From assembly GCA_033439685.1 (NCBI GenBank), contig JAUEDM010000007.1, positions 1,674,001 through 1,738,000 of the forward strand: a stretch of 64,000 nt of DNA, written 5' to 3'. Each line of letters starts with the position of its first letter. Position 1 is the stretch's first letter. This DNA is from Apodospora peruviana (taxonomy: Eukaryota > Ascomycota > Sordariomycetes > Sordariales > Lasiosphaeriaceae). Under the pieces are notes generated by a model. It made no database searches. It was not told where the DNA came from and worked only from the letters and a program-made list of their open reading frames with translations. This document shows, piece by piece, positions 1 through 9,622 of the stretch. A program made the translations under genes and the position numbers.

Positions 1-1512
1 GGCGATCTCACCATCAAACTCTGGGACATCGGTACCGGCCAGTCAGCCTTAGCTCTCAAGCACCCCGACATTGTTCAGAGCCTGTCATGGAGCGCCGATG
101 GCTCCATGTTGGTGACTACCTCCAGGGATAAGAAGCTGCGTGTGTGGGATGTGCGCGCCGAGAAGCCAGTACATGAGTACGCCGGTCACGAGGGCGCCAA
201 GAACAGTCGGGCTGTGTGGATGGGTGAGCACAACCGTATCGCCACTACCGGCTTCTCGAGGATGAGCGACAGACAAATTGCGCTCTGGGAGCCTGGCAGG
301 AAGGATCCAATTGGCGGCTTCACGTCTCTTGACTCCATCTCTGGCGTGTGCATGCCGTTCTGGGGTAAGCTGTGATGTCTTCTTCATTTTCGCAGAATTA
401 GCCTCTAACGTAGTGCGCAGATGATGGTTCCAGTTGCTTGTATCTTGCCGGAAAGGGGTAAGTCAACATCAATTCGGCTGGCTACGGGCTCTTACTAACA
501 CTTTCAAGCGATGGCAACATCCGATATTTCGAGTATGAGAACGACAAGTTCGAATTCTTGTCTGAGTACAAATCGGGAGAGCCCCAGCGCGGTATTGCAT
601 TCGTACCGAGACGTGGCCTGAACGTATGTTCCCAGCTGTTTTATTGGTGAAGAAAAATAAATCTGACAATGTTAGGTTCATGAAAATGAAATCATGAGGG
701 CATACAAGACGGTCAACGACTCATACATTGAGCCAATTTCATTCACCGTCCCCCGTCGGGCGGAAACTTTCCAGTCAGATATTTACCCGCCCGCAACTGG
801 TCTCAAACCGGCCATATCTGCCAAAGAATGGCTCGACGGAAAGAGCGGTGTTCCCTCCAAGATCGACCTAGAGAGTGTCTACGATGGCAACGCTCCCATC
901 GAGGTCGCATCGGACTACAAGCCGCCCGCCCCTACTCCAGCCCCGGCGGCAGCGCCTGCCCCGAAGAAACAGCCGGAACCGGAACCGGCGCCGGTCGCCA
1001 CCCGCGCTCCTCCCCCGACCGTCACAGATCAGAAGGCTTCCATCTCCAACATGGCCAACAAATATCAAGACGACGAAGAGGAATCCTCTGACGAAGACGA
1101 GACCTCGAGCTTCGAGGAAATCTCTCGGCCCGCGGCACGAGCACCACTTCCCGTGCGAACTGCAGCAGCTAAACCGCCCTCCCCTGTGCAACTGAAGCCT
1201 ACTTCACCGATCAAGTCGTCCTCGGCATCGCCACCCCTGTCACGTTCCGCCCCGGCTCCTGCTGCTGGTACTGTTGTTGTCTCGTCCGGCGTCGAACAGA
1301 CGCTTGAACAGATCAAGCAACTCCTGGAACAGCAGACCAAGATTATCGCAGCGCAAAGCGATAAGATCTCGGGACAGAGCCAAGTAATTAGCCAGCTCGC
1401 GGCAGAAGTGGAGACTCTCAAGAAGAGGGTCGTCACGACGGGTTCGGGCTCGCAGGAGCAGAGCGAAAGGATCAGACAGTTGGAGTTGGAGCTGGAGGCT
1501 GCGCGGTCGTAG
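1..1512 (+). CDS. crn1: Coronin, 3' part (5' end outside window)
   Basis: Coronin is a WD40 beta-propeller protein that binds F-actin and works with Arp2/3 and cofilin at cortical actin patches. Proposed exons are <1-364, 421-457, 509-623 and 676-1512, joined in phase, leaving about 450 visible residues. The first exons carry the propeller repeats (motifs IKLWDIG, KLRVWDV, IALWEPG), followed by the coronin-specific stretch after the propeller (GEPQRGIAFVPRRGLN, then the YIEPISFTVPRRAE region). Next comes a Pro/Ala-rich and acidic linker. The last 75 or so residues form a Gln/Leu-rich coiled coil, as in trimerising coronins. All introns are about 50-56 nt with GTAAGT or GTATGT donors. The N-terminal propeller blades lie upstream of the window. 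Family identity is clear; the exact exon limits are inferred. Confidence 0.93.
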
Positions 1513-1912
1513 GGCGAGTACCGGTACTTATGGTGAACGGTGCGGATTGTTCGTGAAGGTGAGTGACTGGTTTTGATAATGGGGGATGTCAGTAGATTGA
1601 TGAATGGATGGATAGCTGTGAGAAAAGGTCTTATATGATTTTTTCTCTTCTTTCTCGGTTCCTAGCTCCCATTTTGTGCGCACGCGTTGTCTCTGATACT
1701 TGATTTCCGGGTGGTCGGTTTGGAGCATTCGTTTGTATTACAAAAGGCTGCGTGCTTGTTTCTTTTTTCCAAAGGTCTGAAACTGGATTGCCTATCGGTC
1801 GTAGTTCTGCTTGCAAAATAAAATTATCCGACCCTGATGATATGCGATAGACTCGATGCTCCACAAGTTCCCGGTGATGGTATCCAAAAATCATCAAGTC
1901 GGGGTGTAAGTG
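1513..1912. other. Convergent spacer, coronin / zeta-toxin-family gene
   Basis: Both flanking genes end here. It holds T-rich 3' untranslated sequence for the two. I see no gene or RNA in it. Confidence 0.6.
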
Positions 1913-2902
1913 TTATTCCAACTGGCGCTTGATAAACTCGGCGGCATCCAACAGCTCAAGGGTCGGGATCGGCTCAGCGTCTCCTCTTCTAGTCTCAAGA
2001 TTCGATATAGAAGCCTCGATGTCCTGAATCTGAAGATCAATCTTCGGATCTCCAAGCTTTTTAAGCTCGTCGATATCCTCGCGGGCTATCCGACTCTCGT
2101 CAGACGGTAACTCTCTGGTCCTTTCCATCTCGAGACTCTTCAACGCACTACCGGCAGGATCCCGCCATACCCGACCCCGACCTTTACTGTTTTCAGTAAC
2201 AGTTCGCTCATTCCTGTACGCTAGCATATTGTTCCTGCGCACAACGATAACGGTATCCACCGCCGGGCTCTGGTCGATGAATTCGGCAGCGGATGCCAGC
2301 CCGGCGTAGCTGTCGTTGTGCACTTTGGGGGGAGTCAGACGAAGCGGCAGGCCGCACGACTGCGCCTCGGGCAGGTTGCGATGGTACCTGACCAGGATCC
2401 CGAGCCGGCTGAGCGCCTCGGGCACGGCGAGGATGGCCACCACGACCCGGTAGCCGGCTGCGCGGAATATGTCGGCCAGGTTGCAGAAGTCGTCGGGATG
2501 GCGGCAGGCCGACTCGACTAGGACGTCTAAGCGGTTTGTCGCGGCGTACTCGCACGCCATGGTGAGCCATACGCGGGCGTCCAGGCCGGCTAGGATGGAC
2601 GCCTTTTCCGGTTTCGAGGCAAGACATTCGGCGTAGTAAGGGTGGTATGTCTTGTACGTGTCTGCGATGAAGTGGGTTGGCGGCCGGCCGAGGGAGACCA
2701 TGGCGTTGGTAAGGTCGGGTGCCAGCCTAGTCTTGCCTGCGCCGGTCTGACCGACGATTATTACTGCTAGAGGTTGTTTACCATCGTCTTTGTGGTGGTG
2801 GTGTAGGTAGGGGAGGAGTTCGTGCGGGGCGATCTCGGTGTTGAAGATGGCCTGACGTTGGGCTGGCGATAGCTTCCAGTCTTCTGGTATTCCCCCTGCC
2901 AT
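1913..2902 (-). CDS. Zeta-toxin-domain P-loop protein
   Basis: A single-exon protein of about 329 residues. A Walker A loop (GQTGAGKT, residues 51-58) follows a hydrophobic strand. Then come the family's Asp-containing motif (IADTYKTYHPYY, Asp near residue 81), a VLVESACRHP strand, and the AGYRVVVAILAVPEALSRLG segment typical of the zeta toxin/UDP-GlcNAc kinase superfamily. Bacterial zeta proteins phosphorylate UDP-N-acetylglucosamine and are held by an epsilon antitoxin. Fungal members are stand-alone and their substrate is not established. No epsilon-like partner lies next to it. The C-terminal third is charged, with a DELKKLGDPKIDLQIQDIEAS helix. I chose the Met at 2902 (MAGGIPEDW) over an in-frame Met at 2965 because homology-like sequence begins there. 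Catalytic activity is inferred from the fold only. Confidence 0.8.
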   Translation of the reverse strand: MAGGIPEDWKLSPAQRQAIFNTEIAPHELLPYLHHHHKDDGKQPLAVIIVGQTGAGKTRLAPDLTNAMVSLGRPPTHFIADTYKTYHPYYAECLASKPEKASILAGLDARVWLTMACEYAATNRLDVLVESACRHPDDFCNLADIFRAAGYRVVVAILAVPEALSRLGILVRYHRNLPEAQSCGLPLRLTPPKVHNDSYAGLASAAEFIDQSPAVDTVIVVRRNNMLAYRNERTVTENSKGRGRVWRDPAGSALKSLEMERTRELPSDESRIAREDIDELKKLGDPKIDLQIQDIEASISNLETRRGDAEPIPTLELLDAAEFIKRQLE

Positions 2903-3577
2903 ATTTGATGTGTTTGTTATGAAGGGTACCTTAGGTATCGTTACACCCTTAAGGGGCAACAACACGGCACCGGGGTATCGTATATGTAAATATCAGCATG
3001 TCTCGAGTATTTCTCTCACATAAGTATATAAGTGTCGTAGAATCTCATTTAGTGCGAACACGATGTAAATGTTCTCCAAGCAACGTCTGCGGCAGTTGAA
3101 GTTGAACAGTATTTCTTACGTAAATCAATGTGTGGGTGTAAGTGGGCAAGATGGTGGGATGAAGGATAGGAAGTGAAGCGAGTTAGTTCACTGCCATTCA
3201 AGAGTTGCCTAAGTAGGAGAGAAGTAACTGCCGGATTATCTCTGATTTTATCAACATCTTCAACTCAGGACGATCGGAGCACCAAGACCGGACCGGCATG
3301 CCCGGATGAGAAAGCCGAAAGCGGACCGCCATCCCCACCGACTTGCCCCGCCTGTTCCGTCTCCATCTTACCCAGTGACCTCCGCCGTCTTCTTCTCATT
3401 CGGTTCCGAGGCGGTATGCTATGCCCAATTCGTGACCATCACAGCTTTTGCCACGACGGCCGGCCGGGATCCCATAGCGGTTAGATTTGTCCAATATGGT
3501 GATGTGACTAATGATTTAAAAGGCCGGTAGACAATTTATTATCTCCGATTTATACAAAAGCAGTCCGTGAATACCTT
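2903..3577. other. Divergent promoter region between zeta-toxin-family and lyase-family genes
   Basis: Both neighbours start from this stretch, so it must hold both promoters. It contains AT-rich sequence near 2985-3060 and 3480-3575 but no gene. A short reading frame at 3173-3484 resembles nothing I know. A stop codon (TGA, 3568-3570) closes the lyase reading frame just before the tandem repeat. Confidence 0.5.
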
Positions 3578-3696
3578 ACCTTCAGAAAATATACCTTCAG
3601 AAAATATACCTTCAGAAAATATACCTTCAGAAAATATACCTTCACAAAATATACCTTAACAAAATATACCTTCAGAAAATATACCCTCAGAAAATG
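3578..3696 (+). repeat. 15-bp tandem repeat, 8 units, running into a start codon
   Basis: Eight head-to-tail copies of ACCTTCAGAAAATAT. Units 5, 6 and 8 carry point changes. The last copy (ACCCTCAGAAAATGA) supplies the ATG of the downstream gene. Because the period is a multiple of three, the array is open in that gene's frame from just after the TGA at 3568-3570. It contains no upstream ATG, so it is most simply 5' leader or core promoter. Confidence 0.95.
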
Positions 3697-4722
3697 ATTA
3701 ACAAAGCTGCAGCCAAGCTCCGGTCACAGGTTGCCGACCCAAACAAGTTCATCGTGTGTCCAGGCGTCCAGGATGGCCTCTCGGCGCGCGTCTGTCTCCA
3801 GCAGGGCTTCAAGAACTTATACATGACTGGCGCAGGAACAGCCATCAACCTCCTCGGCATGCCCGACCTCGGCCTCACGACGGCAGACGACATGGTTCGC
3901 AACGCAAGCATGATCGCAAGCCTAGACCGCACCCGTCCTCTCATCGCCGACGCAGACACCGGCTTCGGTGGCCCGGTAATGGTTGCTCGCTCAGTCCGTA
4001 CTTTACCTTCCAATCTAATCATCCCCCCCTTTTTTTTCTGACATTCATGTATGTTATGTAAACAGGTAGAGCGGTATATTCTGGCTGGCGTAGCAGGCCT
4101 GCACATCGAAGACCAAGTCACCACAAAAAGATGCGGCCACCTCCTGGGCAAAGAGCTCGTCGACATCGACACCTACGTGGCGCGGATCCGCGCTGCGTCC
4201 GCCACCCGAGAAAGGCTAGAGTCTGACCTGGTCCTGATCGCCCGGACGGACGCGCTCCAAAGTCTCGGTTTCGACGAGTCGGTAAAACGGCTCAAGGCCG
4301 CAGTCGCCGCCGGCGCCGACGTTGTTTTCCTCGAGGGCATGAAGACGCTGGACGAGATGACCAGAATCGTTGACGTCATGGTAAGCTTCCACTCAACACA
4401 CACCAGGTACCTAACTAATCATGATTAAAAGTCACCAACACCTTGTCTCCTGAACATGGTCCCGGGCGGCGTAACCCCTTTAATCGACGGGGCAAAGGCA
4501 AAAGAAATCGGGTTCAAGATCGTCATCTGGCCGTGCTTCGCCATGACGGCCGCGTATCTTGCATACCAAAAGGCTGCGCAGGAACTCAAGACCACGGGCG
4601 CCATCAGGGAACAGCCGGACGGCAGCGGTGGTGTCCGCGAGCTGTTTGAGCTCTGTGGGTTGAGCGAGTGCGCTGATTTCGATAAGAAGATGGGTGGGAA
4701 GGCGTTTACGGATGGTGTATAA
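3694..4722 (+). CDS. Isocitrate lyase/PEP mutase-family C-C lyase
   Basis: Exons 3694-3993, 4066-4380 and 4432-4722 give 301 residues, the usual size of the short (non-glyoxylate) branch of the isocitrate lyase/PEP mutase superfamily. The TIM-barrel landmarks are present: DADTGFGGP with metal-binding Asp86 and Asp88, GLHIEDQ (Glu115-Asp116), and the lyase signature KRCGH at 121-125 with the catalytic Cys123. The Cys favours a 2-methylisocitrate-lyase, oxaloacetate-hydrolase or dimethylmalate-lyase-like reaction over a phosphonate mutase; the exact substrate cannot be read. The C-terminal part (NMVPGGVTPL, AYQKAAQELKTTGAI) fits the family. No mitochondrial presequence is evident, so it is probably cytosolic. 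The first intron uses a weaker donor, GTCCGT, but keeps the conserved MVARS-VERY join. Confidence 0.88.
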
Positions 4723-5886
4723 ATTCGGAACTTGGGAGATGCTGTGTATTTATGATCGAAAAAGGCATTTATTAGTATTGGAGACACTCCTTCCAAGGAA
4801 ACCCCATTCACCAAGTAAAAGGAGGATATGCCATTGCAATGAGACAACAAAAACACGGTAACAGTCATTTCTTATTCCATTCAAGTCCACGAGTATTCCT
4901 AGTAAGGTAGGTAGATAGATAGGTAGATAGGTACACAAGCCCTCTCACCGCCTGACCACCCTCTATGAATACCCATGTCCTACATTCCTCCCATGAACCC
5001 GACGACGCTCTTCAATCGTGGTTCGTTCGCTCGCTTGCTCGCTCGGTTCCGTTCTGTATCAAATTCCCAATCTTATATCATGTATAATGCTATCCGAACC
5101 GAGCCGAGCTTGATCGAATCAAAAGCCAAGTAGGTGAGGTGGCTAGGTAGGATAGATAGGCCGTTTATCTATCCCCTACCTCCTCATTTCCCCATGAAAC
5201 ATGCCTCAAGGAAAAACACAAAGGCTTTGATCAAACTCCTTCCCGCACAAAAACCATTTACCCCTTAACCTCTCCCCTGTCCCCTATCCCCAAACCCGTA
5301 TTCCGCAATGGTAATAAAACATCCCGAAAAAGAGCAGAGACGCCTGAACCAAGGACAGTAGGGTAGAAAAGCTCACACAGACACACACGCCTAGAAACTC
5401 GAATAGAAACGGTTGGGTATAGCAACCCTCGAACCGTTTATAATGGAAATATCAACCACAATCCAAACACACATAAAAAGGAGCCGCAAAACCCCTGCGC
5501 AGCCGGGCAATGCTGCCACTTGTGGCATCCAAAGTTGTTACCCCAGGATGAATAACGAGCAAAGGACGGTTCCTAGACCGACCTTCCCCGTTTCCAAACT
5601 GTCAAGGAGAGAAAGGGCGGTGATACCAGATACCGCCACCATCAGAATGTTCTTATGAATGGACTGAACCCGTAAAGGAAAGCAATAAAGAGAAAAGGCC
5701 GCCAACACCGATATATGGTTTGTGAGGTAAAATTAGCACATAAAAACAAATGAAGTACAAAATAGACTCCCTATCAAACCCAGTCACCAAGGCTGGCGAA
5801 GGGAAGCGTAAATAGTAGCCGTGGGGCACGAGCTCGTACTAGCGCTCTGATATCTTCATTTTCGTCAATCATCAAACCTGACCCGA
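4723..5886. other. Convergent spacer, lyase-family gene / ATG1
   Basis: It lies between two 3' ends and contains their untranslated sequence. It includes a TAGGTAGATAGA-type simple repeat at about 4904-4934 and a GCTCGCT-rich stretch near 5030. No coding feature is supported. Confidence 0.55.
4904..4934. repeat. (TAGGTAGATAGA) simple repeat
   Basis: Imperfect TAGG/TAGA tetranucleotide repeat. It belongs to the TAGGTA motif family scattered through the window's spacers. Confidence 0.8.
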
Positions 5887-8800
5887 TTAAGAGGCCGGTA
5901 GGCTGCGAGGTGTCATATCCCCGCTGCGTCGTCGCATCATGGTCTGCTGCTGTTGCTGTTGCTGAGCTCTAGCAATCATCTGCATCTTCTTTCGGACCGT
6001 CGCCAACCTTCCAGTGATCATGTTAATCACTATCGATAAGTCAGTCTACCATCCTATTATGAGAAGGGGGCGGTGGAATCATCTTGTTACCTTTTTGGAT
6101 GGACTGCTGGTCGTCGGGGGTCACCTCACAAGGTTCTTCACGCGAAGCAACGGATTTCTCCTCCCTTGAAGCACTCGAGAACCTGCGTTTCGGCAGATGG
6201 TCGTCATCGTGATCCAATACAGCCTCCAGCATCCGGATCGATGTGACGTAGGAAATCTCGCATCCTGGAAGATCTTCGCTAGCAATCTCGTTGATGGCTG
6301 CAGCACGACTCATCTCAAGAGCGCGGTCATACATGAGCTTCTCGGCGCTAATACCAGCAGTGAGAAACACGCCTTCAGCACTAGAGCTGCTCGTGGAGAC
6401 CGCCTCGGTTGGGTGATTGCTCGGGTGGCTGGGATGGTCCTCAGGTAATAGTTTCTGAGCCTCGATCAGTTTTAACCGAACAATCTCTGTCTTCTCCAAG
6501 ACCTCATTGAAACGAGACCGAATCCACTGCACGGCCGCATTGATTCTCATGGCCAACGATTGGCCGTTCGAAACATCCCGAGCAGCTGAATGAACGTTGC
6601 TAGACTCGGTCCGGCTTTTGCGTGCCCACCACAGACTCGCAATGTCCATTGGTTTCGCGAGAAGGGACAAGGCCTTAACGTATAATACTAGCGCTTCCTC
6701 GGACAAGGCTACAATGGCTTCAACTGTGAGTCCAAGATCTTCCTCCGAAATCTTATCCGCGGAGATACCGCCGAGGCCCTGTTCTGCAGATGGTGCAAGG
6801 GGTACAAGCTGCTTATATTTGACTTCGGCGAATCCGTACACAACATCGCTGCGTGTGGCATAGTCCTCAATGCATTGGGCGACCCGAGAGTCCTCGTCCA
6901 CCGGTGGGCTCTGCTTACCATCACCGATCAAGCCGACTGGCGCAGAAGGCGTTGGGTACGCAGGGAACGGACTATATATCTGCGGCGGCGATTGGCCCTT
7001 GCCAAGAAGGTGCGGAGCGTACTTGAAGCCGAATAAGCGGAGACTCGCGTCCTGAATAGCCTTCGAGATAACGGAAGTTGCTGAGCCGGGACTGCTAGAG
7101 AGTGCCTTGTCGTAAGATCCTGATCGGTAGTGGTCAGCACGGCCTTGGGCTTCCCGAAGATTCCGCGACGGTGGGCTAGGCACAGCGCCGGTAAGGGAGG
7201 TAGGATTCCCTTGTTGTGTAGCGCGTCTGACCATCTGACCCGACTTCGGCGACTGTGGTTGCGGATACAGAGATATCTGGTCCGCCAAGGCATTGACCTC
7301 GAGATGTTTCTTGTCAACCACGACATAATCACGCTCGAAGGCCACGTCCTGAGCAGCTTTATCTTCCTGGGACGGATTCTCCCGGATTGGCCCTTTCAAT
7401 GAAGCATTTGACGGTCGGCGACGTCTATCGGGATACGAAACAGGTCGTGTTGGAGCCGAGGTGGAGGGCTGAATAGAAGGACGGCGAATTCCCAAACCCT
7501 CGCCAGCTTCGAGTCGAGAGTAGCTCATGCGGTTAGGTGCTTGTTCCAGTGGGTTAGCCTTCACCTCGACTGGGGTAGCCAACGGTGACGATCGACGTGG
7601 TTTGGGTGATGGGGGTGTAGCACCCTGAAGACCGTCCTGACTTGGGTGATACCGCTGAAAAGACGGTCTACGCGACGGCATGGATGGGATATCGTCCGTC
7701 TTGCTGCCGGTCCTGATTTCCTTTGGCACTCGCCGCTCACTCTTGGGGATATCGTCTTCCACGAGGCCTGGAATAGGGCCAGTAACCACAGGATGCTCGA
7801 AGAAATCCGTAAAGCTCATGCGCTCCACCGAGTTCCGCTTCAACAGGGCTCGAATCAACGATTTCATCTCAGGGCTGGGGTTGCTTTCGCGAGGAAACCT
7901 AATAAGATCGTCGGTGGACTCAATCCTCCTGAGAAGCTCCACGTGATTGTTTGCCTTGAAGGGTGGCTTCCCTGTGACCATCTCAAATAATACAGTACCG
8001 ACAGACCATAAGTCGGTCTTGGCGTCGTACTTCTCGTAGCGGAGGATCTCGGGTGCCATGTAAAGCGGCGAGCCACACAGCGTTTCGGCAAGAGAGGTCG
8101 AGGGCAGCACACGGGCAAACCCAAAGTCGGCCAGTTTGAGCATGGGAAGTGACGGCAAGCCAACAGCAGGCGTGAGAGAATCCTGGCTGCCGCTCAGAAT
8201 TGGCTTTGCCCATTTGTTGGACTCTCTCCATTGGGGAGAGGGCAACAAGAGCAGATTCTGAGGCTTGACATCCCGATGGACAAAATTTCCAGCTCGTAAG
8301 AACTGCAGAGCACTGGCAAGCTGCTTCAAGAAATGGCGAGTGATCACCTCATTCAGGCCCGAATTGGGAGGATTGGGATACTTGCGGGCGAGGTCATGTG
8401 TAGCTGGGTTCGTAATCAGCTTCTCTCTCTTCTTGATGAAGAAAGATAGGTCCCCAAGCTCGCAGTATTCCATAATGAGGTTGATGTGTGTTTTCGATTC
8501 GACGCAGTCATGGAGGGCGACGATGTGAGGATGCCGAAGGGTTTTGAGTATCTTGATCTCGCCATAGAGGTTCTCCTTTAGTTTCTTGTTCAGACGGGCA
8601 AGCTCAACAGACTTGATCGCTACCAAGGCACCGGTAACCTAGCGAAAGCGAATGATATTAGCGGATGGAGCAGGGACAAGAGCAAGAAACTGTAGGGTAG
8701 TCATGTATCTCTTTTGATGAAAGAGTGATACGCGTTACTCGTCGGAGGGAGTACAGCTCCAACTAACCTTGTGACGGCCTGAGTAGACCTGTGCAAAGCT

Positions 8801-8893
8801 TCCCTTTCCAATTTCCTTGTCTATGACAAACTGGCCGATGGCAGGATCATCCAGCTTCGCCATCCGCCTCGAGGAGGAGGGCCGATCAGCCAT
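5887..8893 (-). CDS. ATG1: Autophagy serine/threonine kinase ATG1
   Basis: ATG1/ULK1 starts autophagosome formation at the phagophore assembly site in a complex with Atg13 and Atg17. Exons 8893-8768, 8638-6091 and 6029-5887 (minus strand) join in phase to 938 residues, typical of filamentous fungi. The kinase domain is complete: glycine loop GKGSFAQVYSG, Lys51 in VAIKSV, HRDVKPQN at about 163-170, DFG at 213-215 and the LYMAPEIL loop. A long Pro/Ser-rich linker follows. Within it, YVVV at about residues 480-483 is the Atg8-interacting motif known from Atg1 orthologues. The C-terminal third is the helical (MIT-like) region that binds Atg13, and the tail carries a short Gln run (QQQQQQ). The last intron (6030-6090) hides an alternative stop just past its donor. 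Confidence 0.96.
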
Positions 8894-9613
8894 GGCTTCC
8901 TGCGAGGGTTGGCCAGAACAGGAAGTTAGCTGAAAAGGACGCGAGCCCGTGGGCTTATCGTATTCGAAAGACGTCGACGTCTAGCTTGGCCGTCATGTAT
9001 ACACAGACAGGCTTGGTGGTGCACAAGCTAGGGCTGGGTGTGGTGGCAGGAGGGAGAGTTGCACGAGGCGGAAGCGACGGGAAGAGCTGGATTGCGATTG
9101 CGGACGCTATTGTGGACGCTTGTTATGAGACGATGGTAGGGCCGATAGTTTCGTGCAGAAGCTAATCCGGAAAACAAAAGAAGCTTTGGAAGGCCTGAAG
9201 CAGATGGATATTCGCTAGAAAAAGAGGATACGCTGAGCTTTTGTGGATACCCCGAGGAGGAATATTGAAGTTGACTTGAGTGGTAGTATCAGATGGATAT
9301 CGTGGGGACGTGGGATGAATGGCGCGAACACAAGCACAGCGTCTCGACGTTGGGAGAGCTTGGTATGACAACGGAGCGGTGCTGTTGTTTTTGGGTGGAC
9401 GATGGGAAGAGGGCGTGAGTTGATCGAGGAGCGGTTCGTGTTCAGTCTGGGGTAACGACGGGTGACGCACGGCGAAAAGCGTCCAAGCTCGAGCTGGTGC
9501 TTGGTGCTTGTGGTGGTGAATGTTGAATCTGAAAGCCGACTGTGCCTGGAGGTGGTTGTCGAGCGGTACTGCAGTAGCTCCACACGGCAAGACTGACGTC
9601 CAAGTTCAACTCA

Positions 9614-9622
9614 ATGACTCAG
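9614..9622. promoter_or_regulatory. Gcn4/CPC1-type site upstream of ATG1
   Basis: ATGACTCAG contains the full TGACTCA core bound by the bZIP factors Gcn4 (yeast) and CPC-1 (Neurospora). It lies about 720 bp upstream of the ATG1 start codon. Yeast ATG1 is induced through Gcn4. Function here is inferred from the motif alone; the core occurs by chance about once per 8 kb counting both strands. Confidence 0.35.

Noticed and set aside
1913..2902. A complete bacterial-style toxin-antitoxin module
   Set aside because: No epsilon-like antitoxin frame is adjacent on either side, and the upstream neighbour is a metabolic enzyme.
3694..4722. PEP mutase or phosphonate-pathway enzyme
   Set aside because: The KRCGH motif with a cysteine points to the lyase branch, and no phosphonopyruvate decarboxylase lies nearby.
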